Assembly: GCF_014649035.1 (NCBI RefSeq)
Contig: NZ_BMSG01000005.1
Location: 62,001 to 126,000, forward strand
Reading direction: 5' to 3'
DNA from: Streptomyces sindenensis
GTDB lineage: Bacteria > Actinomycetota > Actinomycetes > Streptomycetales > Streptomycetaceae
Length of the DNA stretch: 64,000 nt
The notes beneath the pieces are model-generated. The model was not told the DNA's origin. It ran no database searches and saw only the letters and a list, made by a program, of their open reading frames with translations. Below, piece after piece: positions 27,630 through 35,087 of the stretch (within the stretch, counting starts at the first letter, position 1; each line of letters opens with the position of its first letter). Position numbers and translations under genes: made by a program.

Positions 27630-27859
27630 GCGGTGACCTTCCCCTGCACGGCCTCGACGAGGCGGCCGACGGTGTCGCGCGAGGTGAGCGCGACGTCCTC
27701 CAGGTCCACATCCAGCCGGTCCTCGATGTGCAGCCGCAGCTCCTCCAGGGCGAGGGAGTCCAGCCGCAGCCGGTGCAGCGGAACATCGGGGCGGATGGCC
27801 TCGGGGTCGGTTCCGAACTTCGTCACCAGCAGCGTGCTGATCTCTTCCGACGTGCTCAT
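27626..27859 (-). CDS. acyl carrier protein
   Basis: This 77-residue carrier protein has the phosphopantetheine-attachment serine in LRLDSLALEEL. The ATG follows AGGAG and the gene overlaps the ketosynthase by 4 bp. It differs from housekeeping AcpP, which normally has DSLD at this site, so it probably serves the linked ketosynthase and hydrolase in a dedicated pathway. Confidence 0.9.
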   Translation of the reverse strand: MSTSEEISTLLVTKFGTDPEAIRPDVPLHRLRLDSLALEELRLHIEDRLDVDLEDVALTSRDTVGRLVEAVQGKVTA

Positions 27860-28138
27860 GCGGCTCTCCTGGGCTCGGTGACGCGGTGACGCCGGCCGCG
27901 TGGTGAGGGGAGGTGGTGGGAGGGGCCATCGGGGGACGCCGGCTGCTCCGGAAGGACCCTTTATACGCCTTCGCGGGCGGCCCCCCGGCCCGCGTTCCCC
28001 CGTGCGAAGGGAGGGCTGTCCAGGTGTACGAATCCGAGGTGGGGCGAGGAGGGAGGGGAGATGACGGGAATGCCAGGATGGGGGGCGGTCCGAACCGGAC
28101 GCCACGAGACCGAGAGACCACGAGCAGAGGAGAAGCCC

Positions 28139-28585
28139 ATGACGGCCGAGCAGGACGGCAACGCGGAGGTCGCGCTGAGCCCCGCCGACTGGGTCGCCCG
28201 GCAGGCCGAGCTGTACGAGTCCTCCGGCGGCACGAAGGGCACGACCCAGCTCGGTGTCCCCTGTCTGCTGATGGACTACGTCGGCCGGCGCAGCGGGGCG
28301 GTGCGGCGCACGGTGCTGATGTACGGGCGGGACGGCGAGGACTATCTGATCGTGGCGTCCAACGGCGGATCGGACCGGCCGCCGTTGTGGTATCTGAACC
28401 TCCAGGCGAACCCGGAGGTCCACCTGCGGGTGGAGACCGAGCGGTTCGGCGCGGTCGCGGCGACGCTGCCCCCCGAGGAGAAGGCGCGGGTCTGGCCGGG
28501 GCTGGTGGAGCTGTTCCCGCGCTACGGGGAGTACCAGGCGGGCACCGAACGAGACATCCCGGTGGTGCGGCTGACGCGGACCTGA
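28139..28585 (+). CDS. Ddn-family deazaflavin (F420)-dependent nitroreductase
   Basis: This 148-residue protein belongs to the split beta-barrel deazaflavin/flavin-dependent nitroreductase family. LLMDYVGRRSGAVRRTVLMYGRDGEDYLIVASNGG and PLWYLNLQANPEVHLRV (each in pieces) are its hallmarks, and the C-terminal IPVVRLTR ends the barrel. Relatives reduce quinones or nitroimidazoles with reduced F420. The ATG at 28139 follows GAGGAGA. An upstream in-frame ATG at 28061 lies before a good ribosome site and is disfavoured. Confidence 0.88.
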   Translation: MTAEQDGNAEVALSPADWVARQAELYESSGGTKGTTQLGVPCLLMDYVGRRSGAVRRTVLMYGRDGEDYLIVASNGGSDRPPLWYLNLQANPEVHLRVETERFGAVAATLPPEEKARVWPGLVELFPRYGEYQAGTERDIPVVRLTRT

Positions 28586-28597
28586 GCCGGGACGGGG

Positions 28598-28718
28598 GGT
28601 GGCCCGGGCGGCGGGTGGCACAGGCAGCGGGTGACCCGGACGGCGGGTGGCCCGGACGGCGGGTACGGGGCCGGAACAGGCGGGTCCGACGCCGGAACGG
28701 CGGGTTCCGAGCCGGAAC
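28598..28718. repeat. two short tandem GC repeat arrays
   Basis: Four copies of a 16-bp unit (type GGTGGCCCGGACGGCG) run from 28598 to 28661. Three copies of a 20-bp unit (type GGCGGGTCCGACGCCGGAAC) run from about 28658 to 28718. They fill the gap between two oxidoreductase genes. Copies differ by one to several bases. They show no CRISPR-like spacers. Confidence 0.8.
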
Positions 28719-28823
28719 GGCTGGGGCGCGGGCCACGCCAGTCCGCCCACCAGGGGGCATGTGCCAAGAGCCCTTGCCGCACACCCTTCTGGCGCGCCGC
28801 CCGGAACCGTAAACTCCGCGATC

Positions 28824-29555
28824 ATGACTATGGAAACGGTTCAGGCCGACCCGTCCGCCCCCGGCGGCCCCGCTCTCTTCTCCACCATGTCCACGATGCG
28901 CGCCATGCGCCGCCTCAAGCCGGAGCCGGTCCCGGAGGAGCTGGTCGAGCAGCTGATACAGGCGGCCGTCTGGGGGCCCAGCGGCGGCAACATGCAGTGT
29001 TACGAGTACGTGGTGGTGACCGACCGCCAGGTGATGGCGCGGCTCGCCCCGCTGTGGAAGCGGTGCGTGGACGCGTATCTGGCGACGACCGGGAAGTACG
29101 CCCCCGAGGGCATGGACGAGGCGGCGTACGGCCGGATGGTCGCGGCGATCGAGTACCAGCGCGACCACTTCGCCGACACCCCGGTGCTGATCGTGCCGTG
29201 CTACCGGTTCCCGGAGCCGCGCCTGGACGAGGAGGGCCTCGCGGCGTCGGCGCGGGCGCTCGGTCCGGCGGGCACGGAGCACATGATGAACACGCAGACC
29301 CGGTTCCAGGCGCTGGCGGAGGGCTCCTGCGTCTATCCGGGGGTGCAGAACCTGCTGCTGGCGGCCCGGGGGCTGGGGCTGGCGGCGAACATCACCATCT
29401 GGCACCTGATGCTGGAGCAGGAGTGGAAGAAGGAGCTGGGCATCCCGGACGACATGGCGACGTTCGCCGCCGTTCCGGTGGGGTGGCCCGCGGGCAACTT
29501 CGGGCCCGTCCGGCGGCGCCCGGTGGCGGACGTCGTCCACCGCGACCGCTGGTAG
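28824..29555 (+). CDS. nitroreductase family protein
   Basis: This 243-residue protein has the FMN-binding nitroreductase fold: FSTMSTMRAMRRLKPEPVPEE at the N terminus, AAVWGPSGGNMQCYEYVVV, and a C-terminal PVGWPAGNFGPVRRRPVADVVHRDRW tail typical of actinobacterial members. It reduces nitro compounds, quinones or similar with NAD(P)H or F420H2; the substrate is unknown. TAAACT lies 8 nt before the ATG, close to leaderless spacing. It is the second reductase in a row with the Ddn-like gene. Confidence 0.85.
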   Translation: MTMETVQADPSAPGGPALFSTMSTMRAMRRLKPEPVPEELVEQLIQAAVWGPSGGNMQCYEYVVVTDRQVMARLAPLWKRCVDAYLATTGKYAPEGMDEAAYGRMVAAIEYQRDHFADTPVLIVPCYRFPEPRLDEEGLAASARALGPAGTEHMMNTQTRFQALAEGSCVYPGVQNLLLAARGLGLAANITIWHLMLEQEWKKELGIPDDMATFAAVPVGWPAGNFGPVRRRPVADVVHRDRW

Positions 29556-29649
29556 CGGCGGGACACCCCCGAGCGTGCGTGCCGGGCGTCGCACGGCAGA
29601 CAGCCGTTCGACGCCCGGACCCAGGCCCGCGTCAACCGGGACCGGCGCC

Positions 29650-29682
29650 CCTGTCGGGTGACGCTCGACGTCACCCGACAGG
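29650..29682 (+). terminator. 14-bp perfect hairpin after the nitroreductase gene
   Basis: CCTGTCGGGTGACG (29650-29663) pairs perfectly with CGTCACCCGACAGG (29669-29682) across a CTCGA loop. Confidence 0.8.
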
Positions 29683-29792
29683 CGCAGCGCTTCGAGCAAC
29701 TCCCTTGAATTTGCAGGATGTTGCCAGCGAGTTCGGCGGCGTTCCTCTTTGTCATGCTCCACTCAGGTGGATAGCCTGGCCGGGTTCGGCAT

Positions 29793-29824
29793 CCCTCTGG
29801 CCCACCCGGGCCCGAGGGCTTTTT
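29793..29824 (+). terminator. intrinsic terminator inside the leader of the amidase gene (candidate attenuator)
   Basis: CCCTCtGGCCC (29793-29803) pairs with GGGCCcGAGGG (29808-29818), 10 base pairs with one mismatch and an ACCC loop, then C and TTTTT. It ends 27 bp before the ATG of the amidase gene and after an independent terminator of the previous gene, so it lies in the amidase leader. An upstream GGCCGGG at about 29778-29784 could pair with the 3' arm to prevent its formation. Confidence 0.7.
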
Positions 29825-29851
29825 ACTTCCTCCCACAGAGCAGGAGCCCTG

Positions 29852-31405
29852 ATGCGCCTACGCACCGCCGCCCGAACCCGGGCCCGCGCCTGTGCCGTGG
29901 CGGCCCTCACCGCCGCGGCCCTTCTCGCCACCGGGCAGTCGGCGAACGCCGCGCCCCGGGCGGACACCCCCGACCCGATGAACCGCGCCTTCGCCGAGGC
30001 GTCCCAGGAGTACGGCGTACCGCGCGATCTGCTGGCCGCCGTGGGGTACGGCGAGTCCCGGCTGAACGGACACGCGGGCAAGCCCAGCCAGGCGAACGGC
30101 TACGGCGTGATGCACCTGGCGAGCAACCCCACCAACCGATCCCTGGAGAAGGCCGCCGAGCTGACCGGCGAGAGCGCGGCCCGGCTGCGCCGGGACACGA
30201 CGGCCAACATCCTCGGCGGCGCGGCCGTCCTGCGCGACCACGCCGACGCACTGGGTCTGGACGCCGCCGAGCGGCGGGACGTGAACGCCTGGTATCCGGC
30301 GGTGGCCCGCTACAGCGCCGCCGACGGGCCGGCCGCGGCGCTCTACGCGGACGCGGTCTTCACCTTCCTGGCCGAGGGCGTGGCCGCGACGGTGGCCGGC
30401 GGCGAGCAGGTGCTCGTGCCCTCGCGGCCGGTCGACCCGGACAAGGACGAGGTGTCGGCGTCCGAGGTCTACGCGCAGAGCGCGGACTACCCCTCGGCGC
30501 GCTGGGTACCGGCCCACGCCGAGAACTTCGCCGTGGGCCGCACCGCGACCGTCGACAAGGTGGTCGTCCATGTCACCCAGGGCTCGTACGCGGGTTCCAT
30601 CAGCTGGTTCCAGAACCCGGCGTCCCAGGTCAGCGCCCACTATGTGATCCGGTCGTCGGACGGCGAGGTCACCCAGACGGTCCGGGACAAGGACACGGCC
30701 TGGCACGCGCGCAGCGCCAACGCCTCGTCCGTCGGGATCGAGCACGAGGGATGGGTGGACGAGCCGGCCTGGTTCACCGACGCGATGTACCGCTCGTCGG
30801 CGGCGCTGACCTCGCACCTCAGCGCGAAGTTCAACATCCCGAAGGACCGGGCGCACATCGTCGGCCACGTCGAGGTGCCCGGCAACGACCACACCGACCC
30901 CGGCCCCCACTGGGACTGGGACTACTACATGGAGCTGATCGGCGGTGACCCGGGCGACGGGGGCGACGGTCTGACGTTCCCCCTGTACGCCACCCAGCAG
31001 TACGGTTCGTCGGGCCCGCAGGTGACCGCCGTCCAGACGCTGCTGACCGCGCAGAACTACAAGCCGGGCGCGGTGGACGGCCAGTTCGGCCCCACCACCA
31101 GGAGCGCGGTGGAGGCGTTCCAGCGGGCCCGCTCGCTGGAAGCGGACGGAAAGGTCGGCCCGAAGACCTGGACGGCCCTGCTGTCGGCCGGCTCGACCCC
31201 GCCGCTGAAGCAGGGCAGTTCGGGCGATGCGGTGAAGCGGCTCCAGCGCGCTTTGACGGCGGCGCTCGGCAGGACCGTGGGCGTGGACGGCAGCTTCGGT
31301 CCGGCCACGGACACGGCGGTGCGGAGCTATCAGGAGACGCGCGAGCTGGGCGTTGACGGCCAGGTGGGCCCGGTCACGTGGGCGGCCCTCCAGAACGGCA
31401 AGTGA
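29852..31405 (+). CDS. secreted SLT-like / N-acetylmuramoyl-L-alanine amidase with two peptidoglycan-binding repeats
   Basis: This is a 517-residue protein. A signal peptide covers about 1-37. A lysozyme-like transglycosylase module follows at about 45-160 (EYGVPRDLLAAVGYGESRLNG, ANGYGVMHLA). A zinc amidase_2 domain lies at about 215-360 (VVVHVTQGSYAGSISWF, SAHYVIRSSDGEVTQTV, VGIEHEGW, IVGHVEVPGNDHTDPGPHWDW), with zinc-ligand histidines at VVHVTQ and DHTDPGPHW. Two PG_binding_1 repeats close the protein (DGQFGPTTRSAVEAFQ, DGSFGPATDTAVRSYQ). It cleaves peptidoglycan outside the membrane. The ATG follows AGGAG. The terminator in its leader suggests premature termination control, as known for other Streptomyces cell-wall hydrolases, though by a different element. 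Confidence 0.92.
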   Translation: MRLRTAARTRARACAVAALTAAALLATGQSANAAPRADTPDPMNRAFAEASQEYGVPRDLLAAVGYGESRLNGHAGKPSQANGYGVMHLASNPTNRSLEKAAELTGESAARLRRDTTANILGGAAVLRDHADALGLDAAERRDVNAWYPAVARYSAADGPAAALYADAVFTFLAEGVAATVAGGEQVLVPSRPVDPDKDEVSASEVYAQSADYPSARWVPAHAENFAVGRTATVDKVVVHVTQGSYAGSISWFQNPASQVSAHYVIRSSDGEVTQTVRDKDTAWHARSANASSVGIEHEGWVDEPAWFTDAMYRSSAALTSHLSAKFNIPKDRAHIVGHVEVPGNDHTDPGPHWDWDYYMELIGGDPGDGGDGLTFPLYATQQYGSSGPQVTAVQTLLTAQNYKPGAVDGQFGPTTRSAVEAFQRARSLEADGKVGPKTWTALLSAGSTPPLKQGSSGDAVKRLQRALTAALGRTVGVDGSFGPATDTAVRSYQETRELGVDGQVGPVTWAALQNGK

Positions 31406-31410
31406 GCACG

Positions 31411-31455
31411 GACCCGGGCGGGCCCGACCAGCAGCACGGAGCACCCGCCCGGGTC
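31411..31455 (+). terminator. 12-bp perfect hairpin after the amidase gene
   Basis: GACCCGGGCGGG (31411-31422) pairs with CCCGCCCGGGTC (31444-31455). Confidence 0.75.
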
Positions 31456-31536
31456 GGCGCACAAGCGGCCGGCCCGCCCCAGGTGGATTCCGCCCGGGGT
31501 GGGTCGGCTGTCGGACCGGCCCGGTAGCGTCGCCGT

Positions 31537-31911
31537 GTGTGCTTCTACGCGACGGTCCACTACAAGCTGCACTACGCCTGCGTCGCCTGCCGCGTCAGCT
31601 TCAAGCGGTTCTCCCTGGACGGCGGCGACCCACCGTGCCCGAACTGCGGCCGGGCCCTCGTCTGCGCCGGTCACGACTTCGCTCCCCCGCCGCGCCGCGA
31701 CACCGACGCCTGGGGCGCGGTGGCCGCGGTGCTGGGGGCGGGCCTGCGCTACGAGGGCCTGGAGCCGTGCGGTTGCGGCAAACAGCCCCGGTTCCGCCCC
31801 CGCACGGGCGCGGAGGTCCGGGCCCGCCTGGCCGTGGCGGCCCGGACCGGGGCGCCGGTGGCCGAGGTACTGGCCCGGCGCGATCCGGCGGTCCCGGAGG
31901 AGGACGACTGA
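31537..31911 (+). CDS. small zinc-finger-like conserved protein, unknown function
   Basis: This 124-residue protein has a CVAC...CPNC pair near residues 14-41, a zinc-ribbon signature, a later CGCG at about 78-81, and an acidic C terminus. I do not recognise a named family. The start is a GTG with TAGCGT exactly 6 nt upstream, so the transcript is probably leaderless. It resembles small Streptomyces proteins carried near cell-wall genes, but no function can be assigned. Confidence 0.6.
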   Translation: MCFYATVHYKLHYACVACRVSFKRFSLDGGDPPCPNCGRALVCAGHDFAPPPRRDTDAWGAVAAVLGAGLRYEGLEPCGCGKQPRFRPRTGAEVRARLAVAARTGAPVAEVLARRDPAVPEEDD

Positions 31912-31953
31912 CCCCGCGGCCCTCGGCGCGCCGCCCCCGAAGGGCTCACCGGC

Positions 31954-32625
31954 TCACTCGCCCGTCCCGGCCGGGTACCCGATCTCCTTGATGTCCTCGG
32001 CCAGTTCGGCGGGAACCCGCTCCGGGTTGAGCGCGGCGACGATCTCGTCCGTCAGCGGCCGCAGCGCGTAGACATGGCGTACGGCTTCGAGGCCGACACT
32101 CACCTCGAAGTGGTCCTCGGCCCACTCCCGGTACGACTCGGGGGTCCCGGTGACGAGGAGCTGGAAGAGCCAGTCGGCCCCGTCGGAGTCCTCGCCGTCC
32201 TCCGGGAACTCCACGTCCCCCGCCCGCCAGCGGTCGTCGCCGCTCTCGCGCCAGAGGCAGGCGGTGACGACGGGCAGCCCGAACTCGTCGCAGAACGACG
32301 GCTCGTCCACGTAGCGCCGGAACGCCTCGGGCACCTCGTCGAGCACTCCGGGCCAGGGCACGTCGTCCACATAGGGGCTCATCGGCGACTCGTGGTCGAA
32401 GCCCCGGGCGTACGCGCCGGCGGCGGAGAAGACGATGGAGTACTCCCCGCCCGCCCCGTCCCGCATCGAGGCCATCGCCTCGGTCGGCGACCACTGCGCG
32501 TCGAAACCGTGCCAGCGGTGGTCCCACTCCGGACACAGGATCGCGTCGAGCATCGCCAGGGAACGGCAGAGATCGGTGAGGGCGGATATGCCCGGCAGCC
32601 CGCGGGCCACGTCGTGAACGCTCAT
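31954..32625 (-). CDS. conserved acidic protein, unknown function
   Basis: This 223-residue, strongly acidic protein contains ILCPEWDHRWHGFDAQWSP, a MRDGAGGEYSIVFSAAGAYARGFDHESPMSPY region and PGVLDEVPEAFRRYVDEPSFCDEFG. I do not recognise a Pfam family with confidence; homologues appear as hypothetical proteins in actinomycetes. The ATG at 32625 is preceded on its strand by TTGGAT at a 6-nt distance, so it may be leaderless. It is divergent from the DUF3626 gene with only 73 bp between start codons. Confidence 0.6.
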   Translation of the reverse strand: MSVHDVARGLPGISALTDLCRSLAMLDAILCPEWDHRWHGFDAQWSPTEAMASMRDGAGGEYSIVFSAAGAYARGFDHESPMSPYVDDVPWPGVLDEVPEAFRRYVDEPSFCDEFGLPVVTACLWRESGDDRWRAGDVEFPEDGEDSDGADWLFQLLVTGTPESYREWAEDHFEVSVGLEAVRHVYALRPLTDEIVAALNPERVPAELAEDIKEIGYPAGTGE

Positions 32626-32698
32626 GGGCCTATCCAATCGCACCGGCCGGGCCGGGTATTCAGGTGCTCCCCCGAGGCCTCCCGGGCACACTGTCACG
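32626..32698. promoter_or_regulatory. divergent leaderless promoters
   Basis: On the minus strand TTGGAT (32637-32632) lies 6 nt before the ATG at 32625. On the plus strand CACACT (32687-32692) lies 6 nt before the ATG at 32699. Only about 49 bp separates the two -10 boxes, so their RNA polymerase sites must overlap. Confidence 0.55.
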
Positions 32699-33562
32699 AT
32701 GAACGCCGATCTCCCGGTCCCCTGTCCCCGCCGACGGGCGCTGGCACACGTCTCCTCGCTGTCCTCGGGCGCGCCCCTGGCCCCCGGATCACGCGTCACC
32801 CTGAACTTCCACCCCGACCGGACGGTGGCGGGGCTGCCGATCCTCGAACGGCTGGGCGGGGACGGTCTGTACGTCTCCCAGTTCGTGACGGGCACCAGCA
32901 ACGGAGGGCTCACCGCGCACCCCGGCGGTGACCGGTGGCGGTGGGAAAGCCGGATCTTCGGCGGCGCGTACGACCTCGCGGAGCCCGCCGAGCGGCCCGT
33001 CTACGGGGCGCTGGACCTCGGTCGTACACCGTTCGGCGCCGCGCCCCGGTTCGGCTCCGCGCACTTCAGGCTGGTGCCGGAGATCCTCGGCGCGGCCACG
33101 TTCTGCTATCCCGACAGCGCCGCCGAACCGACGCACTTCGGGACCGCGGCCCGGATGTCGGGGCTCGTCGAGCTGGCGGCGGCGGATGACCGCGACGCCC
33201 TGGACGACTACGTCGAGGCGCAGATCCACGCCCCGGTCCGGCTGGACCGCGACGTGGAGGCGCTCGTGCTCGACCCGGCCCACCGGGGCACGGCGGTGGA
33301 GGCCGCCGCCCGCCTGCTGCCCTGCCCCGTCGAGTGGCATCCGGGGTTCCGGCTCTCCGTGGCGGAGCTGCGGCGCCGTCCCGGCTACCGGGGGCCCGAG
33401 TTCGTGGCCCTCGGCTGCGCCCTGGCGGTCGACGGGTGGCTGGACGCCCGGATCATCGGCGACGCGGTGCGGACCGGCCGGTACGACGCGCAGGACCTGA
33501 AGCGGGTCTGGCATCTGCTGGCCCGGTTCGGGCAGGTCCCCGCGGCTCTGGCCGCCTGCTGA
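32699..33562 (+). CDS. DUF3626 family protein
   Basis: This 287-residue protein matches the DUF3626 pattern: VTLNFHPDR, GDGLYVSQFVTGTSNGGLTAHPGGDRW, WESRIFGGAYD, YGALDLGRTPFGAAPRFGSAHFRL and TFCYPDSA. The early Arg, the S-x-F-x-T-G-x-S strand and the later polar strand recall ADP-ribosyltransferase layout, but the catalytic glutamate cannot be fixed, so this is only a suggestion. No function is established. It is divergent from another unknown gene that could be its partner. Confidence 0.7.
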   Translation: MNADLPVPCPRRRALAHVSSLSSGAPLAPGSRVTLNFHPDRTVAGLPILERLGGDGLYVSQFVTGTSNGGLTAHPGGDRWRWESRIFGGAYDLAEPAERPVYGALDLGRTPFGAAPRFGSAHFRLVPEILGAATFCYPDSAAEPTHFGTAARMSGLVELAAADDRDALDDYVEAQIHAPVRLDRDVEALVLDPAHRGTAVEAAARLLPCPVEWHPGFRLSVAELRRRPGYRGPEFVALGCALAVDGWLDARIIGDAVRTGRYDAQDLKRVWHLLARFGQVPAALAAC

Positions 33563-33605
33563 CGGCACTGGTCCCGCACTCCCGTCCGCGAGGTGCGGGA
33601 CCAAG

Positions 33606-33799
33606 TCAGGGGGTCACTCCGGGCCGAAGGCCGGTGCCGTCGTCGGGCACCGGGGAGCCGAGCTCATGGAGACGATGCCGGCCCCTTCGGCCTTCGCCCA
33701 CTCCATGGTCTCGATGATCCCGGAGTCCGCGCCGGTGCCCTCGTCGTCGTACCCCATCCTGGCCAGGGCCGAGACGTCGAACAGCCGCCGGTCCGGAAG
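33606..33799 (-). pseudogene. internally deleted, frameshifted S8 subtilase remnant
   Basis: Minus-strand translation from 33799 gives DRRLFDVSALARMGYDD, like the prodomain of Streptomyces subtilases. It runs straight into EGTGADSGIIETMEWAKAEG and IVSMS, which belong about 170 residues later in the catalytic domain. The full-length subtilase at 55193-58963 has EELFNVTELIRQGYDD at residues about 115-130 and SGSGAASWIIAGMQWA plus VVSMSLGS further on. After SMS the frame shifts, and LGSPVPDDGTG continues in another frame to a stop at 33606-33608. There is no start codon, no catalytic triad and an in-frame stop at 33800-33802. It is decaying debris in a 346-bp gap that otherwise holds no gene. 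Confidence 0.78.
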
Positions 33800-33908
33800 T
33801 CATGCAGCCGGTCCACCGGTTGATCCGGGGTGACCGCTGCGTTCCGGGCGGGCGGCAGACCGCCGTGGCGGCAACCCGCCCAGGACGGAGGGGGCGTTGA
33901 CGGGCGTC

Positions 33909-35051
33909 TCAGGCCACCGAGGCGAGGGGCTGTCCGCTGCTGTCGTGGTGGATGGGGGTGTGGGCCCCGGTGAGCGGTACGCCGCTGCCGCCGCGCCGGA
34001 CCGCGACGATCTCGGCCGCGATGGACAGGGCCGTCTCCTCCGGCGTACGGGCGCCGAGGTCGAGGCCGATCGGCGAGTGCAGCCGGGCGAGTTCGCGCTC
34101 GGTCAGCCCGACCTCGCGCAGTCGGTCGTTGCGCTCCAGGTGGGTGCGGCGCGAGCCCATCGCGCCGACGTAGGCCACCGGGAGGCGGAGGGCCGCCTCC
34201 AGCAGCGGTACGTCGAACTTGGCGTCGTGGGTGAGGACGCAGAGCACCGTGCGGGCGTCGGTGTCGGTCCCCGCGAGGTAGCGGTGGGGCCATTCGACGA
34301 CGATCTCGTCGGCCTCGGGGAAGCGGGCCGCGGTGGCGAAGACCGGGCGGGCGTCGCAGACGGTGACCCGGTAGCCGAGGAACTTCCCGGCCCGCACCAG
34401 GGCCGCCGCGAAGTCGATCGCGCCGAACACGATCATGCGAGGCGGCGGCACGCTGGACTCGACCAGCAGCTCGACGGGCCGGCCGCAGCGGGAGCCCTCC
34501 GCGCCGATGGCGAGCGGCCCGGTGCGGCCCGCGTCGAGCAGGGCCCGGGTCTCGGCTGCGGCGGTCCGGTCGAGCGCCGGGTGGCCGCCGAGCCCGCCCT
34601 CGTAACGTCCGTCGGGGCGGACCAGGAGCGGCAGGCCGAGCATGTCCTCGGGCCCGTCCGTGACCCGGGCCAGTGCGGCCGCCGTCCCCTCCGCGGCGGC
34701 CGCGAGCGCGGCGGCGAACACCGGCCGGGCGGGGTCGTCCGCCCGGACCGGGGTCACCAGGATGTCGATGACGCCGCCGCAGGTCAGGCCGACCGCGAAG
34801 GCGTCCTCGTCGCTGTAGCCGAAGCGCTCACGGACGGGCAGCCCGTCCTCCAACGCCTGTTGGCACAGTTCGTACACGGCCCCCTCCACGCAGCCGCCGG
34901 AGACCGACCCGACGGCCGTGCCGTCGCGGTCGACGGCGAGGGCCGCGCCGGGCTGCCGGGGCGCGCTGCCGCCGACCGCCACCACGGTGGCGACGGCGAA
35001 CTCGCGTCCCTGCGAGACCCACCGGTGCAGCTCTTCGGCGATGTCCAGCAT
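33909..35051 (-). CDS. xdhC: XdhC-family molybdenum cofactor insertion protein
   Basis: This 380-residue protein has the N-terminal XdhC domain (ATVVAVGGSAPRQPGAALAV, GSVSGGCVEGAVYEL, FGYSDEDAFAVGLTCGGVIDILV) and a C-terminal Rossmann-like domain (MIVFGAIDFAAALVRAGKFLGYRVTVCDAR, AYVGAMGSRRTHLERNDRL, IGLDLGARTPEETALSIAAEIVA). XdhC binds the molybdenum cofactor, promotes its sulfuration and hands it to xanthine dehydrogenase. The ATG follows AAAGGAGAGA. It lies 36 bp downstream of the purine permease on the same strand, and the xanthine dehydrogenase genes follow the same direction upstream. Confidence 0.92.
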   Translation of the reverse strand: MLDIAEELHRWVSQGREFAVATVVAVGGSAPRQPGAALAVDRDGTAVGSVSGGCVEGAVYELCQQALEDGLPVRERFGYSDEDAFAVGLTCGGVIDILVTPVRADDPARPVFAAALAAAAEGTAAALARVTDGPEDMLGLPLLVRPDGRYEGGLGGHPALDRTAAAETRALLDAGRTGPLAIGAEGSRCGRPVELLVESSVPPPRMIVFGAIDFAAALVRAGKFLGYRVTVCDARPVFATAARFPEADEIVVEWPHRYLAGTDTDARTVLCVLTHDAKFDVPLLEAALRLPVAYVGAMGSRRTHLERNDRLREVGLTERELARLHSPIGLDLGARTPEETALSIAAEIVAVRRGGSGVPLTGAHTPIHHDSSGQPLASVA

Positions 35052-35087
35052 GGCGTTCTCTCCTTTGGGGGGAAGGGGGCCCGGGCG

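Noticed and set aside
25430..27859. Type II polyketide biosynthetic cluster
   Set aside because: Only one ketosynthase and an ACP are present, with no chain-length factor, cyclase or tailoring genes.
28598..28718. CRISPR array
   Set aside because: Units are directly adjacent with no unique spacers, and no cas gene is present.
29683..29824. ydaO (c-di-AMP) riboswitch in the amidase leader
   Set aside because: The usual conserved core with GGGGGACC-like and AGGACAGG-like segments is not visible, although the terminator is real.
33593..33823. Plus-strand 76-codon ORF in the gap after the DUF3626 gene
   Set aside because: It is antisense to the subtilase remnant, which explains the coding-like composition.
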